From assembly GCA_018335195.1 (NCBI GenBank), contig JAGXKN010000002.1, positions 1 through 64,000 of the forward strand: DNA of 64,000 bases, read 5' to 3'. The notes under the pieces are model-generated. The model was not told where the DNA came from. It did not search any database and saw only the letters and a program-made list of their open reading frames with translations. Below, piece after piece: positions 17,383 through 26,450 of this stretch. Position numbers and translations under genes: made by a program. This DNA is from Desulfobacterales bacterium. Lineage in GTDB: Bacteria; Desulfobacterota; Desulfobacteria; Desulfobacterales; Desulfosalsimonadaceae. Within the stretch, counting starts at the first letter, position 1. Every line of letters starts with the position of its first letter.

Positions 17383-19020
17383 TTACCTTCCCTGGTCAAA
17401 ACCCGGGGGCAGGCCGTTTCTGTCCGGGGAGGGGGTGGTGGCGCGGGCGTCTATGGCATCGGCGGAATCCGCCTTGTCCGGTTCGAGCTGGAGGGTAAAA
17501 CCCCGGCTCTTTGCAGCGTATTCGTAGGACTCGCCGGGTTTTAAGCGCAGGGCGTTCATGGGCGTGACCACGATGGCCGCTTCGTTGTAGACCGGGCAGG
17601 CATGTTCGCAGTAGCCGCACCCGGAGCAGCGGTCCTCGATCACGTGGGGCACCGGGTGCGGCAGATTCGGGCGCTTTTCAAACTCCAGGGCGTCATAGGG
17701 GCAGACCTCGTCGCAGACCATGCAGCTTTTTTCGTATTCCCAGGCCAGGCATTTCTGCCGGTAGATGACCGCGGTGCCGGTCTTGGCCCAGACCCGCTCT
17801 GCGGCATCCAGAAGCCGGATGGCGCCCGTGGGGCAGGCCCGTCCGCAGGCGGTGCACCGCGGATCGCAGTATTTGCGGCGGGGCGTGATTGCCGGGGAAA
17901 AGATTCCCAGGACCCCGGCTTCAAACCAGATGGGCTGGAGGGTGTTTGTGGGGCAGGCGCTCATGCACTGGCCGCAGCGCACACAGGCAGCCAGGAAATC
18001 GGATTCGGGCAGCGCCCCGGGCGGCCGGATCAGCCCGGGCGGCCGCACTTGGCCTTTTTCGGTTTCACCCCTGAGTACCACGTTTAAGCCGGTCAGCGAT
18101 ACGGCAGCAGTGCCGGCCCCGGCAATCCCGGAGAGCAGAAACTGCCGCCGATGAGTTGAAACCGGTGCCGGGCCGGGGCTGCCGGCGGGTTCCGCACTGA
18201 ATCGTATTGCTTCCTGCGGGCAGAGCTGCGCGCATTGCCGGCAGGCAATGCACTCGGTGTGACGGGTTGTTTCGGGATACGCCGGGTCAATGGCGGCCAT
18301 GGAGCATTTTTCCGCGCACAGGCCGCACTGGTTGCATTCAGGGCCGACCCGCCGCCGGATGATCGGCTTTTTCGACATCAGGCCCAAAAACGCCCCGGTG
18401 GGACACAGGTATCTGCACCAGAAACGGGGCGCGAACCGGACCGCTGCAAAAACGGCCGCGAAAAACAGCAGCACAAAAAACCCGACGGCATATTTCGGGG
18501 TCGGAATTTCGGCAAACATCAAAAAGCGCAGGTCTAGTCCGCTGGCAACCGGGTAGAATACGGCCACCGCCTTGTTGGCGGCCAGGTAAATCACAGGGTA
18601 GATGACCGTTCCGTAAAATCGCGTGATCAGCGACAGCGGCGCGGCCCAGAACACGAATGTGACGCCTGTCAGGGCGGCACCCGCCATAAAGGCCAGGATG
18701 CCGTATTTCAGGCGCGGGGATACGGGATGGCGGTTTTGCACGCGGCCGCGCGGGGCAAAACAGGCGTCGCACGCATCAATGGTGGTGCCCATCGGGCAGA
18801 TGTAGCCGCAGAAGATGCGGCCGAACAAAAGGGCTGATACCAGGATGATCAGCGCCGGCGCAAAGGCCCAGAGCAGGGTGCGTGCGGCCAGGGCGGCCGC
18901 ACCGATCAGGGCCGGGTCCATGCGCAGAAACAGGTCCGCGCTGACAAGCCGGCCCGCCATGGCCAGCAGGAGTAAAAATATGAGCAGGCATGCGGCCTGG
19001 GCCCAGCGGCGGAAGCCCAT
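17383..19020 (-). CDS. NapH-NapG-like membrane polyferredoxin fusion
   Basis: A 545-residue protein in two parts. Residues 1-215 are NapH-like: about four to five membrane helices with the paired motifs CGYICPMG and CRYLCPTGAF. Cysteine-rich cluster motifs follow at about 229-268 (CNQCGLCAEKC; CIACRQCAQLC). Around residues 291-315 there is an internal twin-arginine motif with a hydrophobic segment (HRRQFLLSGIAGAGTAA), then a NapG/MauM-like domain with further motifs (CVRCGQCMSACP, CTACGRACP, CMVCDEVCP, CSGCGYCEHACP). It probably carries electrons between a quinol or cytoplasmic donor and a periplasmic partner. The start lies one base after the stop of the DUF362 gene, so they are cotranslated. 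Confidence 0.87.
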   Translation of the reverse strand: MGFRRWAQAACLLIFLLLLAMAGRLVSADLFLRMDPALIGAAALAARTLLWAFAPALIILVSALLFGRIFCGYICPMGTTIDACDACFAPRGRVQNRHPVSPRLKYGILAFMAGAALTGVTFVFWAAPLSLITRFYGTVIYPVIYLAANKAVAVFYPVASGLDLRFLMFAEIPTPKYAVGFFVLLFFAAVFAAVRFAPRFWCRYLCPTGAFLGLMSKKPIIRRRVGPECNQCGLCAEKCSMAAIDPAYPETTRHTECIACRQCAQLCPQEAIRFSAEPAGSPGPAPVSTHRRQFLLSGIAGAGTAAVSLTGLNVVLRGETEKGQVRPPGLIRPPGALPESDFLAACVRCGQCMSACPTNTLQPIWFEAGVLGIFSPAITPRRKYCDPRCTACGRACPTGAIRLLDAAERVWAKTGTAVIYRQKCLAWEYEKSCMVCDEVCPYDALEFEKRPNLPHPVPHVIEDRCSGCGYCEHACPVYNEAAIVVTPMNALRLKPGESYEYAAKSRGFTLQLEPDKADSADAIDARATTPSPDRNGLPPGFDQGR

Positions 19021-19021
19021 G

Positions 19022-19942
19022 TTACACCGAAGCTTTTTTGATCCGCAGGCGGTCTATGTCCATACTCCCGAGCCCCCGCTGGTGGGCCAGCCGGATGTGC
19101 CTGATCTGGTCCGGATCGTAGCGCCCGCCGTACCATTCAAACGCGGAAACCGTGTACGCGTCTGCAGCCACCATGTCTGTGGATGCGATAATGGTGTCTG
19201 GGGTAAGTACTTTGCCGGGTCCGCCCGGCCCGCCGGTGGACAGCACCCGGGTGGCGTCGATGACAGTAAGCTGCGGGGTCAAAAGCGATGCCAGGTCCAC
19301 GATGCTTTCATGGAGGTCCAGGCGGTGCATGACACGCCGGTTGGAAATCAGGCCCATCATGCCCTTCATGGAAAGGCTCACCCCGGCCGAGGAATGGGAC
19401 TTGGCCACGGGCGCGGCAATGAGCACGTCCGCATTGAGCACTTCTTTCATCACATCGGTTTTTTTCAGGCTTTTGCCGCTGTCAATGGCAGCTTCGGAAA
19501 AGCGCGACGAGTCCGTGACCGTGTGGGCCATGTCCTTGTCAATGGACCGGCAGGCCGCTCCGATACCCGAGTTTTCAATGCATTGCTCTGCCGGGGCCAG
19601 GGGATTGTCAAGGACTAGCACCCGGCCTGCCCCAGACTGCCGGCACATCTTCGCCAGGGTCCGGACCACCAGCGGGTGAGTGTTGGACGCGCGCTCCGGG
19701 CCGGAAGCAAAGCTCATGTTCGGCTTGATAACCACCCGGCTGCCCTGCTTAACAAACCGGCCCATGCCCCCGAGTATGCCCACGGCTTTTTGCACCGCGG
19801 ATTCGATTTCCCCTTTGACAACCGCGATATCCGGTTTTTTGGCGGCGGCGCGCAGGCCGGGCGGAAACAGCAGCGACGCCCCGGTTACACAGAGCATGCC
19901 TTGGAGCTGTTTTAAAAACGTGCGCCTGTCGATTCTTTTCAT
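19022..19942 (-). CDS. DUF362 domain protein with Tat signal
   Basis: A 306-residue protein. The ATG at 19940-19942 is chosen because AAGGA lies seven bases before it. It begins MKRIDRRTFLKQLQG with a hydrophobic run, a good twin-arginine signal, so it is probably exported folded with a cofactor. The DUF362 core is seen in VVIKPNMSFASGPERASNTHPLV and VAKSHSSAGVSLSMKGMMG. Related proteins are often linked to Fe-S proteins, but no reaction is established for this one. It is translationally coupled to the polyferredoxin fusion, so the two probably form one electron-transfer unit in the cell envelope. Confidence 0.85.
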   Translation of the reverse strand: MKRIDRRTFLKQLQGMLCVTGASLLFPPGLRAAAKKPDIAVVKGEIESAVQKAVGILGGMGRFVKQGSRVVIKPNMSFASGPERASNTHPLVVRTLAKMCRQSGAGRVLVLDNPLAPAEQCIENSGIGAACRSIDKDMAHTVTDSSRFSEAAIDSGKSLKKTDVMKEVLNADVLIAAPVAKSHSSAGVSLSMKGMMGLISNRRVMHRLDLHESIVDLASLLTPQLTVIDATRVLSTGGPGGPGKVLTPDTIIASTDMVAADAYTVSAFEWYGGRYDPDQIRHIRLAHQRGLGSMDIDRLRIKKASV

Positions 19943-19958
19943 GGCAGCGTCCTTTTTG

Positions 19959-21059
19959 TTATGTATCCCCGGCAAACAGCCGGCGCATCATTGCCTGGTA
20001 TATCCGGGCGGCATCCATCACCTGGGAAAAGTTCACGGATTCATCATGCACGTGGGCGTTTTCCAGGCGTCCCGGGCCAAGCACAATGGGCTTGATGCCC
20101 GCTGCCCAAAGCTGGTTGGCATCCGAGTGGCTTCGGAAATCGCCGCTTTGCCAGGCGATGTCCACATCATTGTAGGCGTCCCGGATGGCCTCGACCACGG
20201 CTCCTTTTTCCGGAAGGCAGTAGCCCGCATCAATGGTTTCGATGTGAAAATGGGTCTCCACTGCGGAATCCCGGGTGTCTTCCGGCAGGCAGGCCTCCTC
20301 GAGTTCCGTGACGATTTCGCCGATGGCCGCGTCCGGCGGCAGATGGATATCCAGCCATGCCTCGCACCGATCCGGGACCGTGAGCCCGGATCGGCTGCTG
20401 TATAAATCCCGGAAATTGTAGACCAGTTCCGGCCGCTGTTCCCGGAAGTAGTGGGAGATGCGCAGCATCATTTCCAGCAGGATTTCAATGGTGTTTTGCC
20501 GGTTGTTGGCAAGCGATGCGTGCAGACGCTTGCCGACGCTGGTGATCTGGGTTTCCAGGTATCCGTAGCAGCTCAGGCAGGCCGCCAGGTTGGTGGGCTC
20601 CCCGATAATCGCCCAGGGAAAGTGATAGTCCTCGATTAACTGCTGAGCCCCGTCGCCGTTTTCCTCTTCCCCGACAACCAAGCACAGGGCGGCCGGGATC
20701 CGGGGCCCGAACGTGCCCCGCAGCTCCAGGAACGCCTCCACCATGGCCGCACAACCGGATTTCATGTCCGCGGCCCCCAGGCCGGCGATCACGTCTTCCT
20801 GTTCGTGCGGTCCGTAGTCCTCAATGTCGTAGGCCGTAACTGTGTCCACGTGGCCGATCAGGGCAAGCTGAGCATCGGCCTGCTCCGGCATGACGATCAG
20901 GTTGTAGCGGGTCTCATCCACCGGCTGGACTTTCGGGGTGATGCCGCTTTGCTCCAGGTAGTCCCGGAGATAATCGAGAATGTCATTTTCCTTGCCCGAC
21001 GGACTGTAAATATCAATCAGCCGGTGAAGGAGTTTTTTAACCCGGTCGGAATCGAGCAT
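19959..21059 (-). CDS. M20-family metallopeptidase/deacylase (ArgE/DapE type)
   Basis: A 366-residue cytoplasmic zinc hydrolase. Metal ligands and catalytic residues follow the family: LIGHVDTV (His, Asp), GAADMKSG (bridging Asp), VGEEENGDG (catalytic Glu and ligand Glu), IGEPTN, and the C-terminal His in ENAHVHDESV. The small lid domain lies at about residues 170-285. It belongs to the ArgE/DapE/CPG2 group, which hydrolyses N-acyl amino acids; the exact substrate (succinyl-diaminopimelate, acetyl-ornithine or another) cannot be fixed. The GNAT acetyltransferase ends 11 bases upstream, so an acylation-deacylation pair is possible. The DUF362 gene begins 16 bases downstream. Confidence 0.87.
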   Translation of the reverse strand: MLDSDRVKKLLHRLIDIYSPSGKENDILDYLRDYLEQSGITPKVQPVDETRYNLIVMPEQADAQLALIGHVDTVTAYDIEDYGPHEQEDVIAGLGAADMKSGCAAMVEAFLELRGTFGPRIPAALCLVVGEEENGDGAQQLIEDYHFPWAIIGEPTNLAACLSCYGYLETQITSVGKRLHASLANNRQNTIEILLEMMLRISHYFREQRPELVYNFRDLYSSRSGLTVPDRCEAWLDIHLPPDAAIGEIVTELEEACLPEDTRDSAVETHFHIETIDAGYCLPEKGAVVEAIRDAYNDVDIAWQSGDFRSHSDANQLWAAGIKPIVLGPGRLENAHVHDESVNFSQVMDAARIYQAMMRRLFAGDT

Positions 21060-21070
21060 GGCGGATCCGT

Positions 21071-21613
21071 TTAGCTGTTGTTTTCGCGCTTTTTCATGCG
21101 CTGGCGTTCCTGGTCGAGATTCATGGTCAGATATACGTGCTCCTGGGGGTTGCCGAATCCCTGTCGCTTGAAAAAGTTGATGGCGGGCATGTTGTCAGCC
21201 TCGGTGTCCACCACCAGGATGCGCACTCCGTCATGAAGCATGATGTTTTTAAAACGGTAAAACAGGCGCTCGGCAACACTTGAGCGCTGGTATTCCGGGA
21301 GAACGCCCAGCCACAGCAGGTATCCGTATTTCCACGCAGAGCGGTTCTTGTTGATGGTCGTGCCCAGGGCAAAGCCCACGATTTCGTCTTCGTGTTCAGC
21401 GACCAGGCAGTACTCAGTGTCGCTGTAAAACAGATCGGCCACTTCGTATTCATCCCAGGCGCGGTATGTATTGGGCGCTGTGCGGGCCACGAATAATTGT
21501 TCGCCCAGATGGAATACATCGCCCAGATCATCGATGGACATTTCGCGGATTTTTACCGCCTGCTTTCGGTTTTTGGTTGGCTGCGAACTGCCTGACTCAG
21601 CAACTTCTGCCAT
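21071..21613 (-). CDS. GNAT-family N-acetyltransferase
   Basis: A 180-residue protein with a GNAT fold. Motif A is seen as YLLWLGVLPEYQRSSVAERLF, the acetyl-CoA pyrophosphate loop (Q/R-x-x-G/A) in relaxed form, and the C-terminal strand-helix (NMPAINFFKRQGFGNPQEHVYL) is typical. The start MAEVAESGSS is chosen because AAAGGAG lies about 12 bases upstream; the frame is open for 39 more codons but those are basic and poorly supported. It could act on an amino acid, a small amine or a protein N-terminus. It is next to an M20 deacylase. Confidence 0.82.
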   Translation of the reverse strand: MAEVAESGSSQPTKNRKQAVKIREMSIDDLGDVFHLGEQLFVARTAPNTYRAWDEYEVADLFYSDTEYCLVAEHEDEIVGFALGTTINKNRSAWKYGYLLWLGVLPEYQRSSVAERLFYRFKNIMLHDGVRILVVDTEADNMPAINFFKRQGFGNPQEHVYLTMNLDQERQRMKKRENNS

Positions 21614-21748
21614 GGATGACAAAAACTCCTTTCTTTTTGGATGATTTCTCAATTTTCGGGAATTGTGGATTCGCATCTTTTTCTTCCGGATTTTATTACC
21701 GGAAAATAAGCACGAACGGGCGATTGGCAAATCCGGTTGACCACCTTT

Positions 21749-22228
21749 CTAACCATTTGGGCCCGACTCGGCAAGAAGATTTTCAAGCGCCCCGAGAAAA
21801 GGGATCTGCCCGGGGTTGATCTTCTTACGGGCGGTTGCCGGATCAAGCCACGCCGCCCGGTCCACTTCCGGAAAGGTCTGGGTGCGGCCGTATTTAGGCG
21901 GCCATTGCATGGAAAACGTGTTGCTCACGATCGCGTCCGGATCCAGGTCGCCTTCAAAGGCCCAGGCCCGGACTCGTTTTCCGCTTTTTTGCCGGATTTC
22001 GCCGAGATCGATCAGATTTTCGATCTGCGGGGAAAATCCGAGCTCTTCTGCAAATTCCCGCCTGGCCGTTTCCAGCAGGTTTTCCGCCGGATCGGCTTCC
22101 CCCTTTGGAATCGACCATGCCCCCGCATCCTTGTTTTTCCAGAACGGCCCGCCCGGATGGACCAGCAGCACTTCAAGCCTTCCGGCTTTTCGGCGGTACA
22201 TGAGCAAGCCTGCAGAAACCGCGGCCAT
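21749..22228 (-). CDS. Nudix hydrolase
   Basis: A 159-residue protein. The Nudix box G-x5-E-x7-REFAEELG is intact in the middle of the protein, giving the Mg-binding glutamates for diphosphate hydrolysis. The N-terminus SAGLLMYRRKAGRLEVLLVHPGG is typical of the group that includes bis(5'-nucleosyl) polyphosphatases and other housecleaning hydrolases; the PWSIPKGE-like phrase AWSIPKGEADP supports this. The ATG follows the stop codon of the MscS gene with no gap, so they are translationally coupled. Precise substrate unknown. Confidence 0.9.
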   Translation of the reverse strand: MAAVSAGLLMYRRKAGRLEVLLVHPGGPFWKNKDAGAWSIPKGEADPAENLLETARREFAEELGFSPQIENLIDLGEIRQKSGKRVRAWAFEGDLDPDAIVSNTFSMQWPPKYGRTQTFPEVDRAAWLDPATARKKINPGQIPFLGALENLLAESGPNG

Positions 22229-23314
22229 TTATGACTCTCCGCCAGGCGCCTGATCCCTGTTCTGCCCGGGCTGGCTGGCAATGTGAATGGTGCGGGTGGG
22301 AAAGGCAAACCCAATGCCTTCATTTTCAAAGGCCTCGAAAATCCCCATGTTGATTTTTTCCTGGATGTCCATGTATATCCGGTAATCCGGGCTCAGGACA
22401 TAATAGACCACTTCAAAGACCAGGGAAAAATCGGCAAAGGATTTGAAATGCGCCCGGTCAAACCGGGTATTTTCCGTGTTCTCGTTGATATGCTGCACCA
22501 TGTCCATGATTTTTTTCAAGTTTCCCGCCGGGGTGTCGTAGCGCACGCCAAAGGTGAATGCCACGCGCCGCTCCTGGAAATGTGTAAAATTGCGGATACG
22601 GCTCTGGAGCAGGTCGTTGTTGACGAATATGAGCAGCTCGCCGCTCAGGCTCCGGATCCGGGTGGTCTTGAGCCCGATTTTTTCCACCGTGCCCAGGTGG
22701 TCGCCCACGATGATGAAATGGCCCACCTCAAACGGCTTGTCAAGCAGGATGGAAAGCGCGGCAAACAGGTCTCCCAGGATATTCTGGGTGGCCAGACCGA
22801 TGGCGATGCCTGCCACGCCGAGGCTGGCGATCAGGGTGGTGACGTTGACACCGATGTTTTGCAGAATCACCAGGGGAATAAAGACCCACAGGATGGCCCG
22901 GCCCATCAGGCTCATGACGGTCACGCCGGATTCGCTGACCGGTTCCTCCTCGGCCTTTTTTGCCACGTATCGCCTGATGCCTGCGGAAACGATATAATTG
23001 CCCCAGATCCCCACCTGCAATGCCAGGGCGATAAAAGCCGCGCTTGCCACAGCGGCTTTAGCACGCAGCGGCAGATCCAGAAAAAGTGAGGCAGGGTACA
23101 GCGCGGCGATAAACAGGACATACGGCTTGATCCGCCCGACGATTTCGGAGAACATGCCGGAGTATCTGTCCGGTTCCCGGGTCTCCAGACGGGACATGCG
23201 CTTGGTTATCAGATTTCGGACAAAAAGGATCAGACCCGTGAGCACCGCACCAACGAGCAGCGCCAGAAGCCATTGTTCCAGGTTGTTGCCGAGAATCTGT
23301 ATTTTCAGGAGCAT
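22229..23314 (-). CDS. MscS-family mechanosensitive ion channel
   Basis: A 361-residue inner-membrane channel. About four to five membrane helices in the first 190 residues end in the pore-lining TM3 (LIASLGVAGIAIGLATQNILGD), rich in Gly and Ala as in MscS. The beta domain follows (FEVGHFIIVGDHLGTVEKIGLKTTRIRSLSGELL) and then the C-terminal alpha/beta domain. It releases solutes on hypo-osmotic shock. AAGGAG lies 7 bases before the start. It leads a minus-strand run that continues with the Nudix gene. Confidence 0.92.
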   Translation of the reverse strand: MLLKIQILGNNLEQWLLALLVGAVLTGLILFVRNLITKRMSRLETREPDRYSGMFSEIVGRIKPYVLFIAALYPASLFLDLPLRAKAAVASAAFIALALQVGIWGNYIVSAGIRRYVAKKAEEEPVSESGVTVMSLMGRAILWVFIPLVILQNIGVNVTTLIASLGVAGIAIGLATQNILGDLFAALSILLDKPFEVGHFIIVGDHLGTVEKIGLKTTRIRSLSGELLIFVNNDLLQSRIRNFTHFQERRVAFTFGVRYDTPAGNLKKIMDMVQHINENTENTRFDRAHFKSFADFSLVFEVVYYVLSPDYRIYMDIQEKINMGIFEAFENEGIGFAFPTRTIHIASQPGQNRDQAPGGES

Positions 23315-23469
23315 GCGTCATCTCCTTTCAGTCCTTGTTGCCCTGCGGGACCCCGAAAGGCGATTACCTGATGCGTTTGTTCATTTTTCCGGAGGTTGCT
23401 ATTTCGTTATGCAGCCTGTAAATATAGGCTTGGAAGAATGCATGTAAACCCGAACAAAGGAGACTTGCC

Positions 23470-24249
23470 ATGAACTACGAAAAGATCCGTTTTTCCGTAA
23501 ACGATGCCATTGCATTCCTGACCCTGTCCAACCCGGAGAAGATCAATGCACTTTCCGGGCAGATGATTCAGGAGATGATCCACGCGCTTGGTGAGGTCTC
23601 TGCGGATGAAACCGTAAAGGTGGTCATCCTCCGGGCCGAAGGCAAAAATTTTTGCGCCGGCCATTATTTGCCCGAACTGCAGAGCGGCGGGGTAAAAGCG
23701 TACAAATGGATTTTTGATGAGTGCACCCGTATGATGCAGTTGATTCATGACTTGCCGCAGCCGGTGATCGCGCAGGTTCAGGGCATCGCCACCGCGGCCG
23801 GATGCCAGCTGGCAGCCTGGTGTGATATGGTCGTGGCCAGCGAAGATGCGAGTTTTGCCACGCCCGGGGTGAAAATCGGGCTTTTCTGTACGACACCGGC
23901 GGTCGCCGTCTCCCGGGCCATCGGGAGAAAAGCCGCCATGGAGATGCTGTTGACCGGCCGTTATTTCCCGGCCGAAGAGGCCAGGCAGCTCGGGCTGGTC
24001 AACCGGGTTGTGCCCTTGAGCGAACTTCCGCAGGAGGCAGAAAAGCTGGCGGCCGAAATTGCAGAAGCCAGTCGGTTCACTTTAAGCATCGGGAAGCAGG
24101 GGTTTTATTCCCAGGTGGATCAGGAAGATAACAAGGCGCTTGCCTTTGCCAAGCATACCATTGTCATGAATAATATGGCCGAGGATGCACAGAACGGCAT
24201 TCGTGCTTTTGTTGAGAAAAAGCCCCCGGTGGAATGGAAAAACCGCTGA
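23470..24249 (+). CDS. Crotonase-family protein, ECHDC3-like, lacking the hydratase glutamates
   Basis: A 259-residue enoyl-CoA hydratase/isomerase superfamily member. The oxyanion-hole regions are kept (KNFCAGHYLPEL; IATAAGCQLAAWCD). In true hydratases the two catalytic glutamates lie where this protein has Gln (GCQLA) and Gly (FATPGVKIGLF). The phrases AAGCQLAAWCD and SFATPGVKIGLFCTTPAVAVSRAI match the ECHDC3-type subfamily, whose reaction is not established. It probably binds an acyl-CoA but is unlikely to hydrate it. AAAGGAG lies 7 bases upstream. An acyl-CoA ligase and a carboxylase follow downstream after 500 bases, on the same strand. Confidence 0.88.
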   Translation: MNYEKIRFSVNDAIAFLTLSNPEKINALSGQMIQEMIHALGEVSADETVKVVILRAEGKNFCAGHYLPELQSGGVKAYKWIFDECTRMMQLIHDLPQPVIAQVQGIATAAGCQLAAWCDMVVASEDASFATPGVKIGLFCTTPAVAVSRAIGRKAAMEMLLTGRYFPAEEARQLGLVNRVVPLSELPQEAEKLAAEIAEASRFTLSIGKQGFYSQVDQEDNKALAFAKHTIVMNNMAEDAQNGIRAFVEKKPPVEWKNR

Positions 24250-24749
24250 TCTGCCGCGCCCCGGGCCGGCTATCGCCGGGCTCAGGTGCCTGACGCGATT
24301 TTTTTGCAAAAGTTAATCAATGAGAGCCGGCAGCCGCATTGTCTTTATTAATATCGTTCTCCTGGTCCAGTTTCAATAATGTGATATAATTTTCTAATTT
24401 TCTAATTTTTTATTTTTATTCATTTTTGTCCGGGGCTGTCCTGAAGAACTCGGGGGTGGTGTCAAAAAGGCACATGTGTTGTTTTGTCAAATACAAACGG
24501 CTTGCGGCCTCTGCTGCTCCCTGATCAACGCGGGCTTTGCCTGGTGCATGACAGCAGATTTCATTGCCTCCCTGATGTTTGTATGATTATGCCGGGATGA
24601 ATAGATTCCAGGCGCCGGCAGCGGGCATACCTGCAAAAAGGACTTGATGAAAGAGCGAGCGTTCGTTATTTTGCATTGGAATTGAGATAAGATGCGGGCA
24701 TTGTAAGGTGTTTGCCGATTTTCCAAACCTGCGGATTAAAGGGGGGGCC
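24250..24749. other. 500-bp intergenic region before the acyl-CoA ligase gene
   Basis: It holds an AT-rich block (about 24370-24425), no gene that I can support, and near its end a candidate promoter with an embedded imperfect palindrome (24644-24671). The GC-rich hairpin potential at 24265-24285, followed by a T7 run near 24300, might terminate the crotonase gene, but the stem is broken. Confidence 0.5.
24644..24671 (+). promoter_or_regulatory. Possible promoter with embedded TetR-like operator
   Basis: TTGATG (24644-24649) and TTATTT (24666-24671) are 16 bases apart. Between and over the -10 side sits the imperfect palindrome AGCGAGCGTTCGTT (24654-24667), which resembles the AACGAACGTTCGTT-type sites bound by TetR-family regulators of acyl-CoA metabolism. 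The ligase ATG is about 80 bases downstream. Both box matches are moderate. Confidence 0.3.
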
Positions 24750-26450
24750 ATGGACCGCAACGAGTATCTTCAACAGGTGGAAAAGCGCTGGGAGAAGAAC
24801 TGGCCCGGGGGGATGCCCCGGGAAGTGCAATATCCCGAGGGCGAAATTCTCATGACCGATTATCTGCGCAGCCGGGCGCAGCAAATCCCGGATAATCCCT
24901 GTGTCATATATTACGGTGCTGAGATGACTTTCCGTCAGCTCGATGACTACAGCGACCGTTTTGCTGCCTGCCTGGCCGGCCGGGGTCTGGAAAAAGGCGA
25001 CCGGGTGGCGGTTTTTATGCCCAACTGCCCGCAGTTTCTGATTGCTTTTTACGGCATTCTCAAGCTGGGCTGTATTCATGTGCCGGTTAATCCGCTGTTC
25101 AAGGAAGCCGAATTTGTCTACGAGATCCAGGATGCCGGCCCAAAGGCGATCGTGGCTTTGGATTTGCTGTATTCCCTGGTTTCCGCGACACGGGAGCAGA
25201 CCGACCTGGAGGTGGTGTTTTCCACCAGCCTGAGTGACTGGCTGCCCGAGGCCCCGGCATTTCCAATCCCCGACCTGACCCGGATCCCCAGGCAGGAATG
25301 CCCGGGCTCAGAAGACCTGATGACCGTGATCCGGGACGAAGCCGGGTCCTGTCCCGAGGTGGAAGTGGAACTGGACGACATCGCCGCCCTGAACTATACT
25401 GGCGGCACCACGGGCATGCCCAAGGGGTGTGAGCACACCCAGCGCGACATGGTGTATACGGCCGCCTGCGGGGCGACCTTTGCCCTTGGGGATCCGGGCG
25501 GAGACGATGTTCTGCTGACCTACCTGCCCATATTCTGGATCGCCGGCGAGGACGCAGGGGTGCTTGCGCCCGTGCTCTCCGGAGTGACAGAGGTGCTGAT
25601 GATCCGCTGGGATGCCGGTGCGGTGCTTGATGCCATACCGAAATACCGGGTGTCGATCATGTACGGCCTGGTGGATAACATGGTTGAGCTCATGGATTAT
25701 CCGGATGTGGAAAAGGTTGACTTCTCCTCGCTGCGCGAAACCCTGGTCTCTTCTTTTGTCAAGAAGCTCAACACGGAGTACCGCCGACAATGGCGTGAAC
25801 TGACCGGCACCGTGATGCGGGAAAGCAGCTACGGCATGACCGAAACCCACACCCTGGACACCTTTACTGCAGGCATGCAGAAAGACGATATGGATCTGGC
25901 ATCCCGCCCCATTTTTGTCGGACTGCCCATGCCGGGGACCCGGTTCATGGTGGTGGATTTCGTCTCCGGTGAACCTCTGCCGTTAAACCAGGAGGGCGAG
26001 ATCCTGGTGCAGACCCCCTCCCTGATGAAGGCGTACTGGAACAAGCCGGAGGAAACCGCCCGCCAGCTCGCAGACGGCTGGCTGCACACCGGGGATATCG
26101 GCATGATCGACGATCACGGGTATTTGACCTACCTCGGGCGAAGCAAGGAAATGCTCAAGGTCAAGGGCATGAGCGTGTTCCCCTCGGAGGTGGAAAACCT
26201 GCTGGGCAGGCATCCGGCTATTGCCGGCAGCGCGGTCCTGGGGCGGACGGACGAAGAAAAAGGCGAGGTGCCGGTGGCCTTTATCCAGCTTTCCCCGGAT
26301 CAGGCCGGCAACATCGGCGAGGCGGATCTGCAGGTCTGGTGCAGGGAGAACATGGCGGGATACAAGGTCCCGGAAATCCGGATCGTGGAGGAATTGCCGC
26401 TGACGGCAACCGGCAAGGTAAAAAAGGAAGATCTGAAAGAAAGGTTATGA
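24750..26450 (+). CDS. Acyl-CoA synthetase (AMP-forming, ANL superfamily)
   Basis: A 566-residue enzyme that adenylates a carboxylic acid and transfers it to coenzyme A. Motif A5-like core YTGGTTGMPKGCEHT, A8 region (SSYGMTETH; WLHTGDIG) and the C-terminal lysine region (LTATGKVKKEDLKERL) are present. The ATG at 24750 follows a G-rich ribosome site (GGGGGGG) and is preferred over an upstream GTG. The stop overlaps the start of the carboxylase gene in an ATGA junction, so the two are translationally coupled. This suggests that the acyl-CoA made here is carboxylated by the next gene product. Acid chain length or type is unknown. Confidence 0.92.
   Translation: MDRNEYLQQVEKRWEKNWPGGMPREVQYPEGEILMTDYLRSRAQQIPDNPCVIYYGAEMTFRQLDDYSDRFAACLAGRGLEKGDRVAVFMPNCPQFLIAFYGILKLGCIHVPVNPLFKEAEFVYEIQDAGPKAIVALDLLYSLVSATREQTDLEVVFSTSLSDWLPEAPAFPIPDLTRIPRQECPGSEDLMTVIRDEAGSCPEVEVELDDIAALNYTGGTTGMPKGCEHTQRDMVYTAACGATFALGDPGGDDVLLTYLPIFWIAGEDAGVLAPVLSGVTEVLMIRWDAGAVLDAIPKYRVSIMYGLVDNMVELMDYPDVEKVDFSSLRETLVSSFVKKLNTEYRRQWRELTGTVMRESSYGMTETHTLDTFTAGMQKDDMDLASRPIFVGLPMPGTRFMVVDFVSGEPLPLNQEGEILVQTPSLMKAYWNKPEETARQLADGWLHTGDIGMIDDHGYLTYLGRSKEMLKVKGMSVFPSEVENLLGRHPAIAGSAVLGRTDEEKGEVPVAFIQLSPDQAGNIGEADLQVWCRENMAGYKVPEIRIVEELPLTATGKVKKEDLKERL

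Noticed and set aside
24487-24726. Minus-strand frame of 79 codons in the intergenic region
   Set aside because: No ribosome site, unusual composition and overlap with the candidate promoter of the ligase gene.
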